NCBI GenBank assembly: GCA_902589795.1
Contig: CACIUJ010000003.1
Span: 1-54,540, forward strand
Length of the DNA: 54,540 nucleotides
From: an uncultured Pelagibacteraceae bacterium
GTDB lineage: Bacteria; Pseudomonadota; Alphaproteobacteria; Pelagibacterales; Pelagibacteraceae
Reading direction: 5' to 3'
In this document: one piece after another, positions 34,514-43,086 of the stretch
How the letters are laid out: every line of letters starts with the position of its first letter
Numbering within the stretch: position 1 is the first letter of the stretch
Translations under genes and position numbers: made by a program
The notes under the pieces: model-generated
Seen by the model: only the letters and a program-made list of their open reading frames with translations
Told to the model about the DNA's origin: nothing
The model's database searches: none

Positions 34514-35153
34514 ATTTTAACAACAGTCTTCTATCAATCTCCTTTTCCATTTTTTGTATCATCTGTTTTTTTGTTAACAAATGAGTGCGTATTACTACAG
34601 CATTAGGTACTTTTATCAAGGGATTTTGTCGCCTTTTTTTGTCTTGTAATGTGCGATTCTTAAGTGATTTTTTAACTTCCTCCAATGGAATTTTCTTATT
34701 GAGATCACACCATCTACGATAAGAAGAAACTTTTAAACTGCAAGTAAAATAAAATGCGCACAAATAGTTTTTTTTAAGTATTGAGCTGGCAGCATCTCTT
34801 CCCTCAACCACTATTCTTGGATATTTTTTAATAATTTTTTTTTGAAAAGACTTAATTATATTTCTTACTCTTTTTTTTTTAGCTAAATTAACAACATGAT
34901 TACTGATTTCTTGGGTGTGCAGATTACGTCTAGATATTTTTTTATAATTTAAATTTTTGAATTTTTTTTTTAAAAATGGAATTATTTTTTTGGGCTTATG
35001 TTTTATAATTAAAAAACTTGCATACCTATATGCAAAACCACTGTTTAATACAAAAAGATAATATCGGCTTCCAATAGCTTTTGAGGCAAAACTTTTTCCA
35101 CTTGCGCTTTCACCATCACAAGCAATTCTCAATGGCTTATTTTTGAATTTCAT
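34482..35153 (-). CDS. cmk: Cytidylate kinase
   Basis: 223 aa. Walker A at CDGESASGKSF (13-21). The nucleoside site LNSGFAYRYASF replaces the common LDTGALYRA, and VVEGRDAAS replaces LDGRDIGT; RTLQDKKRRQNPLIKVPNAVVIRT corresponds to the RDxRDxxR...PL..A.DA lid and CMP region. It phosphorylates CMP and dCMP. More divergent than typical Cmk but with the expected length and neighbours (aroA-cmk-rpsA). Overlaps aroA by 17 bp and rpsA by 32 bp. Confidence 0.85.
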   Translation of the reverse strand: MKFKNKPLRIACDGESASGKSFASKAIGSRYYLFVLNSGFAYRYASFLIIKHKPKKIIPFLKKKFKNLNYKKISRRNLHTQEISNHVVNLAKKKRVRNIIKSFQKKIIKKYPRIVVEGRDAASSILKKNYLCAFYFTCSLKVSSYRRWCDLNKKIPLEEVKKSLKNRTLQDKKRRQNPLIKVPNAVVIRTHLLTKKQMIQKMEKEIDRRLLLKYGSNIKTRKK

Positions 35154-36492
35154 ATTTTGCTCCTATTTTTTTTAATAATAAAAAAAAGTTTGGAAAAGAG
35201 GTTTTGATTGTTGAGCAGCCTTTGATTACAACATTAGTAGAAGTAGTAGCCGCAAGTATGATACTACACATTTGTATTCTATGGTCTAAAGAAGATTTAA
35301 TTTTAACTTGTTTGTTTCCAATGTGTAAATTTGCAGGAGATCCATAAATTTTTATTGAATTTTTTTTTACTTTTGTTTTTATTCCAAAAGCATTTAAGTT
35401 CTCTGACATTTTTTTTATACGATCTGACTCTTTTCCTCTTATTACCCCGATGTTTTTAAAAGTTGAGATTCCTTTTATTTGTGAAGCTATAGTCATCATT
35501 ATAGGCAATTCATCTATTGTTGAAATTACTTCTTTTTTAGGAAAATTTATAGGACGTAATTTAGAGTTTTTAACGATTATATCTCCAACAGGTTCCCCAA
35601 ATCTTTTTTTAATATTTATTAATTTAATATTTGCGCCCATAGATTTTAGGCACCGAATATAACCTATACGAAATTTGTTAAGATTGATTTTTTTTAATTT
35701 TATTTTAGATCCTTTCGTCATTAAGCATATGGCCACAAAAAATGCTGCCGAAGAGGAATCTCCTGGTATTTCCATAGAAAAACTTTTCAAATTTTGTTGT
35801 CCTCTCAAAGAAATTAAATTATATTTTTTTTTCTTTTTAATTTTAATGTCAGCCCCAATGCTACGTAACATTAACTCTGAATGGTTTCTGCTAAATGGCT
35901 TGTGTTCTTCTATAGTAGTTATGCCCGGAAGATTTTTTGCTGCATTTAAAATACAGGCTTTTTCTTGAGCTGAGCCCGAATTTAAAATATGACGTTGAGC
36001 CAAACCATAGTCTGTACCCTGAATAGTTAGGGGAAAATTTTTTTTGTTTTTAGGTCTAAAAATACACCCTATCTTTGAAAGAGGTTCTATAAATTTTTTC
36101 ATGTTCCTAGAGTTAAGTGATTTATCCCCGTATACTCTAACATTTATATTTGAGCTGGTTGCTAAAAAGCCCAATAAAATTCCAAGAGTTCCAGCGTTTC
36201 CAAAATAAAGTTGTTTTTTTTTAGGTTGGTTATATGAATTTTCACCATTACCCCAAACTTTATACTCGCCATATTTTTTTCTTACAATTTTTACACCAAG
36301 AACCTTCAAAGACTGAATGCATGATTTTATATCGTCTCCTTCAAGTACACCTTTTAAATTAGATATACCAATGGACTGACTTGAAAAAATTAAAGCTCGA
36401 AAGCTTGTGCTTTTGCAACCCGGAATAGTTGAAATAACTTTATTAAATTTTTTTACTTTTTTTTTTATTTTAACAGAAAAATCTTTATTCAT
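35137..36492 (-). CDS. aroA: 3-phosphoshikimate 1-carboxyvinyltransferase (EPSP synthase)
   Basis: 451 aa, two inverse alpha/beta domains. Retained residues: K27, S28 and R32 in PGCKSTSFRA, SAQ in GSAQEKACIL, Asp in STIDELPIMM, GKESDRIKKM, LDHRIQM and KTSFPNFF. One normally invariant Arg (E. coli R100, NAGTxxR) is Ile105 in FGNAGTLGILLG. It makes EPSP from shikimate-3-phosphate and PEP for chorismate, feeding TrpAB and PheA. Cys26 replaces the Ser/Asp of G[SD]KS. Whether the Arg loss affects PEP binding is open. Confidence 0.87.
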   Translation of the reverse strand: MNKDFSVKIKKKVKKFNKVISTIPGCKSTSFRALIFSSQSIGISNLKGVLEGDDIKSCIQSLKVLGVKIVRKKYGEYKVWGNGENSYNQPKKKQLYFGNAGTLGILLGFLATSSNINVRVYGDKSLNSRNMKKFIEPLSKIGCIFRPKNKKNFPLTIQGTDYGLAQRHILNSGSAQEKACILNAAKNLPGITTIEEHKPFSRNHSELMLRSIGADIKIKKKKKYNLISLRGQQNLKSFSMEIPGDSSSAAFFVAICLMTKGSKIKLKKINLNKFRIGYIRCLKSMGANIKLINIKKRFGEPVGDIIVKNSKLRPINFPKKEVISTIDELPIMMTIASQIKGISTFKNIGVIRGKESDRIKKMSENLNAFGIKTKVKKNSIKIYGSPANLHIGNKQVKIKSSLDHRIQMCSIILAATTSTNVVIKGCSTIKTSFPNFFLLLKKIGAKYEIQK

Positions 36493-36501
36493 TTGTAAAT
36501 A

Positions 36502-37266
36502 CTAAATAGTAAAATCTTCACCAAAATATAATTTTTTTGCTTCAGCTGTATTTACAATTTGTCTTGGAGTGCCATTAGCAACAATACTTCCATTTGCTAT
36601 TACGTAAGCACGATCAACGACGCTTAATAATTGAGAAGCATTGTGATCTGTTACTAGCACAGCACAACCTCTTGCCTGTAGCTTTAGTAGTAATCCTTTA
36701 ATATCTTGTATAGACAATAAATCTACCCCAGCAAAAGGTTCATCTAATAATAAAACCTTGGGATTACTTATTAAACATCTTGCAATTTCCGTTCTTCTGC
36801 GCTCACCTCCAGATAAAGCTGTAGCCTTAACATCTCTTAAGTGAGTTATTGAAAATTCTGCCATAAGATTTTCCACTATATCTTTTTGTTTTGTAGTATC
36901 TTTTTTTACTATTTGAGCTATACCCAATAAATTTTCATAAACAGTAAGACCACGAAAAATTGCAGTTTGTTGTGGTAGGTAAGCGATTCCTAATTTTGAA
37001 CGTTCATGTATAGCGAGGTTAGTCAATTTTGTATTTCCCAAAAAGATATCACCAAAGTCACATTTTAGAAGACCCAAGACAATATTCATGAATGTACTTT
37101 TTCCCGCACCATTACTTCCAAGCAAACCTAACATTTCTCCTTTATTTAAGCTAATATCAATGTTTCTTAAAATAACCCTTTTATCAAAAGATTTAGATAT
37201 GCTTTTTGCCGCGAGTATAGGTTTAGATTTAAATTTTATAATTCTAAATTTTTTTACGTTACTCAT
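36502..37266 (-). CDS. lptB: Lipopolysaccharide export ABC ATPase LptB
   Basis: 254 aa. Walker A LLGSNGAGKST, Q-loop YLPQQTAIFRGLTVYEN, signature ALSGGERRRTEIARCL, Walker B VLLLDEPFAGVD and the switch His in VTDHNA. GGERRRTEIAR and FAGVD are specific to the LptB group. It powers extraction of LPS from the inner membrane with LptF and LptG, neither in this window. The start overlaps the lptC stop by 4 bp. About 15 extra N-terminal residues precede the ABC fold. Confidence 0.94.
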   Translation of the reverse strand: MSNVKKFRIIKFKSKPILAAKSISKSFDKRVILRNIDISLNKGEMLGLLGSNGAGKSTFMNIVLGLLKCDFGDIFLGNTKLTNLAIHERSKLGIAYLPQQTAIFRGLTVYENLLGIAQIVKKDTTKQKDIVENLMAEFSITHLRDVKATALSGGERRRTEIARCLISNPKVLLLDEPFAGVDLLSIQDIKGLLLKLQARGCAVLVTDHNASQLLSVVDRAYVIANGSIVANGTPRQIVNTAEAKKLYFGEDFTI

Positions 37267-37865
37267 TCAATAAATTTTATTTTAACTTTTTCTCTATCAT
37301 ACATTGAAATTTTATAATTCTTAGATTCAAAGTCATAATATACTTTGTCAGCTATAAGGGATCCATTTTTACTAATTAATTTTACTTCATTATATATGGT
37401 AATAATATCTTTAGTTGCTAATAAATCTAAATTTTCAGAAGTAATTACCATTTCCCCGTCTGTCGCTCTGACATTGCTCTCCACATAGCAATCATAAGTG
37501 TTTTTATTATACTTCCCTTTATCCCCAGTTATTATAACAGTTCTTCCATCCTTCATTTCTATAGAAATTTTAATGTTTGTCATATGAACCATATCTGGTT
37601 TTTCAGATAAGACAAAAGCTTTTTCAGATAATATAATGAATGGTTTGTCTAAGTCGTACAAACCTTTATACTCTACCTCTTCAAACATATTATCTTCTTT
37701 ATCTTTATCTTTATCTTTTTCTACTGTTAAGGATTTATCATTTTGGATTACTGACTTACTTAGTTTGTCTTTGTTAATTGTTGGATAGTAAAAATACGTT
37801 GCTACAATTAAAAAAAGACCAATAAATATAAGTGTTAATTGTAATAGTTTTTTGTTTATTTTCAT
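37263..37865 (-). CDS. lptC: LptC-like LPS export periplasmic protein
   Basis: 200 aa from ATG at 37865, chosen over the tracked 37886 start because it makes an ATGA overlap with the kdsD stop and begins the signal anchor MKINKKLLQLTLIFIGLFLIVATYFYYP. A short acidic-basic linker (EKDKDKDKEDN) follows, then a beta-rich jellyroll: DGRTVIITGDKGKYNKNTYDCYVESNVRATDGEMVITSENLDLL and ADKVYYDFESKNYKISM. It bridges the LptB2FG pump to the periplasmic LPS path. lptA, normally between lptC and lptB, is absent, so this ORF may have to serve both roles or LptA lies elsewhere. Confidence 0.82.
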   Translation of the reverse strand: MKINKKLLQLTLIFIGLFLIVATYFYYPTINKDKLSKSVIQNDKSLTVEKDKDKDKEDNMFEEVEYKGLYDLDKPFIILSEKAFVLSEKPDMVHMTNIKISIEMKDGRTVIITGDKGKYNKNTYDCYVESNVRATDGEMVITSENLDLLATKDIITIYNEVKLISKNGSLIADKVYYDFESKNYKISMYDREKVKIKFIE

Positions 37866-38830
37866 TTTATTCCTATACCAAGACAATGATGGAGGTGAAG
37901 CACTCCCAATAACGTTTTTATTTTTTTATTAATGTCACGATCATGAGCAACTAAAATTTGAGTAATTTTTTTTGTATTCATTATTTCCACAGCAGAGAGG
38001 GCTGTTGCATTGTGTGAAATCCAAGTTGGTTTTTTGCTTGAAATATTTAAAATTGATTTTTTGTATAAATTATTTGAATGCCTACGTAGGTCACCATCCG
38101 TCAAAATACTAATTCTTCCATTTTTTTCCTTACAACAAACCATACCTAATTTTTTTTTTGTCATTTCTTTAATAGCAGCTTTTACACTTTTCTTTGCAGA
38201 CACTAATGGAATTTCTTTTCCCTTTGCACAAACCTCACTCACTCTTATGAGCTGCCTACCTATTGATCCGGCTGGATGATTTGCTTTTAAAATTTTATTT
38301 GTCCATTTTTTTCTTTTTACCAGAGCTATACTCAAAGCATCCCCAAAACAAGTAAACATTGTAGAGCTTGATGTTGGAGCCAATAAAGAACCAGCTTCAC
38401 TCACTTTAGGTAATAAAATTTTTATTGTAGAATGTTTAAGCAAAATTGAATTTGCTTTACAACTAACACCGATAGTTTTTATTTTAAATTTATTTGCATA
38501 TTTTAATATTGGGTCAAGTTCAGCAGATTGACCCGAAACACTAAAAATTAATAGAATATCATTTTTTGAAAAAAAACCTAAACCTCCATGGATCAGGTCG
38601 TTTGCACTAAAACCAACGGCCCTTTGATTTAAACTTGCCATTGTTCCAGCCACTTTTAAAGATAGGATGTAACTTTTTCCAACACCAATAACTCCAATTT
38701 TATTTGCTTTGTTACATAAATTAACCGCTTTTGAAAATTGAGATGTTCTATTAAAGCTGGATGAAAGTTTTTTAAGAGCAACTATTCCACTTTGAATTGT
38801 TTTTTTTGCTATTTGAAAATCTTTATTCAT
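37862..38830 (-). CDS. kdsD: Arabinose-5-phosphate isomerase (KdsD/KpsF/GutQ)
   Basis: 322 aa. An N-terminal SIS sugar-isomerase domain (IGVIGVGKSYILSLKVAGTMAS, LLIFSVSGQSAELDPILKY, EAGSLLAPTSSSTMFTCFGDALSIAL, and NHPAGSIGRQ) followed by two CBS domains (KAAIKEMTKKKLGMVC and ALSAVEIMNTKKITQILVA). It converts ribulose-5-P to arabinose-5-P, the first step to KDO. The KDO-activating enzyme KdsB is encoded at 44.6 kb. Overlaps the RNase D-like gene by one base and lptC by ATGA. Confidence 0.9.
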   Translation of the reverse strand: MNKDFQIAKKTIQSGIVALKKLSSSFNRTSQFSKAVNLCNKANKIGVIGVGKSYILSLKVAGTMASLNQRAVGFSANDLIHGGLGFFSKNDILLIFSVSGQSAELDPILKYANKFKIKTIGVSCKANSILLKHSTIKILLPKVSEAGSLLAPTSSSTMFTCFGDALSIALVKRKKWTNKILKANHPAGSIGRQLIRVSEVCAKGKEIPLVSAKKSVKAAIKEMTKKKLGMVCCKEKNGRISILTDGDLRRHSNNLYKKSILNISSKKPTWISHNATALSAVEIMNTKKITQILVAHDRDINKKIKTLLGVLHLHHCLGIGIK

Positions 38831-39468
38831 TAATGATCAAAAAGTTTATCTATACCCAAATTATCTATTTCTATACGAGTGTCTATAAATTCCATGCATT
38901 TTAAAAAAATATCGTATTTTTTTTCTCTTTTTAACATAGATTCTAATTTTGTCTTAATTAAGAAAAGATATTGCACGTCCGCTGCTGCATACATTTTTTC
39001 CTTATCCGAGTATTCCGACATATCTTTTGCCCAGTCTGAGGATGCCATTTTTTTTTCTAATCTCACACCAGCAAACTCTTGACACAAAGCTGAAAGACCA
39101 TGATCATTTGAATATTTTCGAACTAAGCGAGAAGCAATTTTTGAGTCAAAGAGAGATGTTATTTTACATTTTGGTTTTAAGAAATTTTCAATTGCACTTT
39201 TGTCTTTACGGGAAAAATGTATGACAATTTGAATTTTTGGATCCTCAAGAACCTTTACTAGATTTGGGGTTTCGTAATTTTTATTTGGTTGAATTAGGTA
39301 AATATCTTTACTACTTTTACCACAAATTTGGACTAAACAAAGACGATCAGTTCCATCCTTACCCACATCCAAACCAGTAAATTCTGAGTCAACCATTGCT
39401 ACGCCTTCTTTTTTTAGAGTTTTTACAATTTCAGCAGGTATATCTCTACAAGTGTGAATTTTTGGCAT
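38830..39468 (-). CDS. Ribonuclease D-like 3'-5' exonuclease (short form, no HRDC)
   Basis: 212 aa. DEDDy exonuclease: VDSEFTGLDVGKDGTDRLCLVQIC (motif I, D-x-E), VIHFSRKDKSAIENFL (II), and SDWAKDMSEYSDKEKMYAAADVQYLFLI (III with Tyr and Asp). FDSKIASRLVRKYSNDHGLSALCQEF is family-typical. It lacks the HRDC domains of E. coli RNase D, as is common in alphaproteobacteria. It would trim RNA 3' ends. First gene of the 13-gene minus-strand directon, divergent from the NDUFA9-like gene. Confidence 0.85.
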   Translation of the reverse strand: MPKIHTCRDIPAEIVKTLKKEGVAMVDSEFTGLDVGKDGTDRLCLVQICGKSSKDIYLIQPNKNYETPNLVKVLEDPKIQIVIHFSRKDKSAIENFLKPKCKITSLFDSKIASRLVRKYSNDHGLSALCQEFAGVRLEKKMASSDWAKDMSEYSDKEKMYAAADVQYLFLIKTKLESMLKREKKYDIFLKCMEFIDTRIEIDNLGIDKLFDH

Positions 39469-39510
39469 AGTTGTATTCTTTTATACATATTTATATATAA
39501 TTAAAGAAAA

Positions 39511-40458
39511 ATGCAAAATAATCAAATTGTGATCGCTGTTTTTGGGGGCACGGGTTTTCTTGGTAGAAACTTAATAAAAAAACTCACAGAATTAGACTAT
39601 AGAGTAAAGGTAGCTACAAGAAATCCTCATACAAAGGGCTATTTTTTAAAGCCCCTTGGTAATCCCGGATATGTAGAGTTGTTTAAAACTAATATTTTTA
39701 ATACAGAAGAAGTTAAGTCCGTTTTAAAGGGTTGTGATTTTGCAATTAATTTATGCGGGATCCTCTTCGAAACTTCCAAGCAAAAATTTGATTACGTTCA
39801 TGCTAAATTTCCAAATTTATTAAGCAAGCTTTGTGAAGAATTGGGAATTAAAAAATTAGTTCACATAAGTAGCCTAGGAGTAAAGGAATATCATACTTCA
39901 AAATATATGGAATCTAAACTTCAAGGGGAAAAAAATATTAAAGATAATTTTAAACCGTCAATTATTTTAAGACCAGGAATTTGTTTTGGACCAGATGACT
40001 CTTTTTTTAATCGTTTTGCATCTATTGCAGAGGTTTCACCTTTTCTTCCACTAATAGGAGGAGGAAAGCAAAAATTTTCACCCATTTATGTTCAAGATGT
40101 TGCAAAAGCTATTGTAAGAGCTTTAGAAGTAAATAATACAAGACCTAAAATTTTTGAACTAGGTGGACCAGAAAATTTTACTTTTAAAGAACTTATGGAA
40201 ATTTTATTAAAAGAGATAAAGAAAAAAAGATTTTTAATACCCATTCCATTTGGCCTTGCTAAATTCCAATCTTTTTTCTTACAATTTATGCCAAATCCAC
40301 TTCTGACACCTGATCAGGTAGAATTATTAAAATATTCAAATGTAGTTTCAGGTGAATATCCAACTTTAAAGGATCTTGGAATAACAGGCATACCTATTCA
40401 AAACGTTTTACCAAAGTATATTTATAGATTTAGAACTGGTGGGCAATTCAATAGATAA
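39511..40458 (+). CDS. NDUFA9-like NAD(P)-binding protein (complex I accessory-like)
   Basis: 315 aa atypical short-chain dehydrogenase. The Rossmann motif is VFGGTGFLGRNLIKKL; VHISSLGVKEYHTSKYMESKLQGE has a Tyr-less active-site stretch (S-K-Y-x3-K variant), and IILRPGICFGPDDSFFNRFASIAEV with FSPIYVQDVAKAIVRAL is typical of the NDUFA9 branch. In mitochondria and some alphaproteobacteria this protein is a structural NAD(P)H-binding subunit of complex I; catalytic activity is not expected. nuo genes are not in this window. A TATAAT (39496-39501) lies 9 bp before the start. Confidence 0.82.
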   Translation: MQNNQIVIAVFGGTGFLGRNLIKKLTELDYRVKVATRNPHTKGYFLKPLGNPGYVELFKTNIFNTEEVKSVLKGCDFAINLCGILFETSKQKFDYVHAKFPNLLSKLCEELGIKKLVHISSLGVKEYHTSKYMESKLQGEKNIKDNFKPSIILRPGICFGPDDSFFNRFASIAEVSPFLPLIGGGKQKFSPIYVQDVAKAIVRALEVNNTRPKIFELGGPENFTFKELMEILLKEIKKKRFLIPIPFGLAKFQSFFLQFMPNPLLTPDQVELLKYSNVVSGEYPTLKDLGITGIPIQNVLPKYIYRFRTGGQFNR

Positions 40459-40466
40459 TAGTTAGT

Positions 40467-40493
40467 AAAATTAAGCTGACTTAATTTTCTTTT
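40467..40493. terminator. AT-rich hairpin at the convergent NDUFA9-like / gcrA ends
   Basis: AAAATTAAG-CTGA-CTTAATTTT (9 bp perfect stem) followed by CTTTT on the plus strand. It overlaps the last codons of gcrA. A weak bidirectional terminator is the likely role. Confidence 0.45.
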
Positions 40494-40968
40494 CGTAAAC
40501 CGGCAAATCTTCTTCAGTAATTATATCTTCTTCTTTGGCATTTTTAGGTTGGAATGCATACAGAACATGCAATTTGCAATATGGGAATTTTGCCATTGGT
40601 TTCCTTCCGCAAAAATAAAATTTTTCTTCATAAGGATGACCAATGGGCCATCTACAAGTATCGTCTGTTAATTCTTCAAGTTTTTTTGGATTCTCTTTTT
40701 CAAAACTTTTATCTAACAATAAAGCTTTAAATTTTGCCTTCCTTCCTAATTTTTGTGTTTTAGTTTTTTGAGTATCTTTATCAATTATATTAACTGGTTT
40801 AGCAGATTGTTTTTTTGACGTTCCTCTTGTTTCTAAATTTAATCTATGAGCTTTTCCTATTACTGCGTTTCTTGTGGTTCCTCCCAAAATTTCAGCTATT
40901 TGGCTTGCAGTATGACCTTTTTTCCAAAGCTCTTTTAGTTTCTCTTCTCTATCTGTTGTCCAACTCAT
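40471..40968 (-). CDS. gcrA: Cell-cycle regulator GcrA
   Basis: 165 aa. The N-terminal DNA-binding block MSWTTDREEKLKELWKKGHTASQIAEILGGTTRNAVIGKAHRL is diagnostic. The C-terminal sigma-factor-binding part has TDDTCRWPIGHP and FYFCGRKPMAKFPYCKLHVLYAF, with three conserved Cys and a His. GcrA binds RNA polymerase sigma70 region 2 and activates promoters with CcrM-methylated GANTC sites; CcrM is not in this window. It occurs only in Alphaproteobacteria, so it is a strong taxonomic marker. Confidence 0.96.
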   Translation of the reverse strand: MSWTTDREEKLKELWKKGHTASQIAEILGGTTRNAVIGKAHRLNLETRGTSKKQSAKPVNIIDKDTQKTKTQKLGRKAKFKALLLDKSFEKENPKKLEELTDDTCRWPIGHPYEEKFYFCGRKPMAKFPYCKLHVLYAFQPKNAKEEDIITEEDLPVYEKKIKSA

Positions 40969-41100
40969 TTTTTTACAGGCTTAATTAAAGACGCTATATG
41001 TTGTGTTTGCAATAAAAAAAAATACTTAATGTGGATAGTTTATTAACATCATGCAAGTAAATGGACGTGGTTCAGTTTAATTAATATATAAGCTTTTTTT

Positions 41101-41913
41101 ATGAAAGATACTGAAAATAAATATGAGATTTATGAATCTCAATACGGTTACATTAATTGGATTGGGTTTTGGACACTTTATAAAAAAGAAGTGTTTAGAT
41201 TTTTGATTGTTGTTATTCAAACTGTTATATCACCTCTTGTTACATCACTTCTATTTTTACTTGTATTGTCCCTAGCTATAGGGAATGATAGAGGCAATGT
41301 TTTGGGGTTTCCTTTTATAACTTTTCTTGCACCAGGTTTGATTGCAATGCAAGTAATACAACAAGGGTTTTCTCATTCTTCATCCTCTATAATGATTGGA
41401 AAAATACAGGGCAACATAGTTGATATTTTGTACGCTCCTTTAACTGCGGGAGAAGTCACTTTAGCATTAAACTTAGCATCCTGTACTAGAAGTCTAATGA
41501 TTGCTGCAGTTTCTATCGCTGTATTTTATTTTTTAGTAGATTTGCAATTTTATAATTTTCTATATATTTTTGTTTTTACATTCTTAGGCTCTTTTATTTT
41601 AAGCTCAATAGGTATTATTATAGGCTTATGGTCTGAAAAATTTGATCATATGGCCTCAGCCACAAACTTCATTATAGTCCCACTTTCTTTTCTATCCGGC
41701 ACCTTTTATACAATTGATCGACTTCCGGATGTACTGAAAAAAATAAGTGAATTAAACCCTTTTTTCTACATTATAGATGGATTTAGATATGGATTTTTAG
41801 GTGTGTCTGATGGTTCAATAAAATTTGGTTTAATCTATTTACTAATACTAAGCTTTATAACTTGGTTTGCTGCATATGTTTTGTTCAAAAAAGGTTATAA
41901 AATAAAATCGTAA
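41101..41913 (+). CDS. ABC-2 type transporter permease
   Basis: 270 aa with six membrane helices and an N-terminal cytoplasmic segment. The patterns TLYKKEVFRFLIVVIQTVISPLVTSLLFLLVL, FLAPGLIAMQVIQQGF, DILYAPLTAGEVTLALNLAS and PLSFLSGTFYTIDRLPDVLKKISELNPFFYIIDGFRYGFLG are the YadH/NodJ type. It needs an ATPase partner, and none is encoded beside it. It precedes argD by 7 bp; the same permease-argD-argF order is known in alphaproteobacteria, suggesting an old arrangement rather than a shared function. Confidence 0.85.
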   Translation: MKDTENKYEIYESQYGYINWIGFWTLYKKEVFRFLIVVIQTVISPLVTSLLFLLVLSLAIGNDRGNVLGFPFITFLAPGLIAMQVIQQGFSHSSSSIMIGKIQGNIVDILYAPLTAGEVTLALNLASCTRSLMIAAVSIAVFYFLVDLQFYNFLYIFVFTFLGSFILSSIGIIIGLWSEKFDHMASATNFIIVPLSFLSGTFYTIDRLPDVLKKISELNPFFYIIDGFRYGFLGVSDGSIKFGLIYLLILSFITWFAAYVLFKKGYKIKS

Positions 41914-41920
41914 TATATTT

Positions 41921-43084
41921 ATGAGTTCTATTCTTGAAACATATGCAAGAAAAAACATTTCTTTTGATAAAGGAAAAGGATGTTATCTTTTTACAGAAAA
42001 TGGGGAAAAATATCTTGATTTTGTACAAGGAATAGCAACTAATATTTTAGGTCATTGTCATGATCACTTAGTCTCTACAATTGAAAAACAATCTAAAAAA
42101 TTATGGCACGTGTCTAATGCTTATATAATTAAAGATCAGGAAAGATTAGCTAAAAGATTGACAGAAAATACTTTTGCCGATTTCGTTTGTTTTCAAAATT
42201 CAGGAACCGAAGCAACAGAGGCGAGTATCAAAATAGCAAGAAAATATTTCCACAAAATTGGGAAACCTCAAAAAAATAGAATTATTACATTTAAAGGAGC
42301 CTTCCATGGAAGAACATTGGCAGCATTATTTGCGGCTAACAATCCAAAACATACAGAAGGTTTTGGGCCAAAAGTCGAGGGGTTTGACCAAGTTACTTTT
42401 GCAGACCACGAAGCTATAAAAAAAACAATAAATGAAAATACAGCAGCAATTATGGTCGAAACCATAATGGGAGAGGGAGGCATAAAAATAATACCAGATT
42501 TTTGTTTAAAAGGTTTAAGAGAGTTATGTGATCAACATGAGTTATTACTAATATTAGACGAAGTACAGTCAGCATATAGAACTGGTAATTTTTTTGCTTT
42601 TGAGAAGTCCGGGATTTCACCTGATATAGTTCCTATAGCAAAAGGAATAGGTGGTGGATTTCCACTTGGAGCATGTCTTGTTACTAAAAAGGTATCAGTT
42701 GGAATGACCCCAGGTACACACGGCAGTACTTTTGGAGGAAATCCTTTAGCTATGGCAGTTGGAAATGCAGTTTTAGATGTTATTTTAAAAAAAAATTTCT
42801 TGAAAGCTGTAAAAGAAAAAGGAAAATATTTGGATAACAACTTAAATAAAATTAAAGAAAAATATCCAAAAATTATTAGCGAAATAAGAGGGGAAGGTTT
42901 AATTAAAGGATTAAAACTTAAAGTTGATAATAACCAATTTATTGAAAAATTAATGAAATATAAAATGCTTACAGTAAAAGCAGAAGAAAATGTTGTAAGA
43001 CTTTTTCCTCCTTTAATTGTTGAAAACAAAGAAATAGATGAAGCAATAGAAAAAATCCAATTAGTTTGCTCTGAAATAAGTTAA
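41921..43084 (+). CDS. argD: Acetylornithine aminotransferase
   Basis: 387 aa, class III aminotransferase. NSGTEATEASIKIARKYF (phosphate site), FKGAFHGRTLAALFAANNP, LLILDEVQSAYRTGNFFAFE (Asp at the pyridine N) and the PLP Lys in PIAKGIGGGFPLGACL; THGSTFGGNPLAMAVGNAV. It makes N-acetylornithine in arginine synthesis and may also act on succinyl-diaminopimelate. argF starts 2 bp after its stop. Confidence 0.92.
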   Translation: MSSILETYARKNISFDKGKGCYLFTENGEKYLDFVQGIATNILGHCHDHLVSTIEKQSKKLWHVSNAYIIKDQERLAKRLTENTFADFVCFQNSGTEATEASIKIARKYFHKIGKPQKNRIITFKGAFHGRTLAALFAANNPKHTEGFGPKVEGFDQVTFADHEAIKKTINENTAAIMVETIMGEGGIKIIPDFCLKGLRELCDQHELLLILDEVQSAYRTGNFFAFEKSGISPDIVPIAKGIGGGFPLGACLVTKKVSVGMTPGTHGSTFGGNPLAMAVGNAVLDVILKKNFLKAVKEKGKYLDNNLNKIKEKYPKIISEIRGEGLIKGLKLKVDNNQFIEKLMKYKMLTVKAEENVVRLFPPLIVENKEIDEAIEKIQLVCSEIS

Positions 43085-43086
43085 GT

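Noticed and set aside
42532-43029. 165-aa minus-strand ORF in argD
   Set aside because: Shadow of argD, which has complete family motifs on the plus strand.
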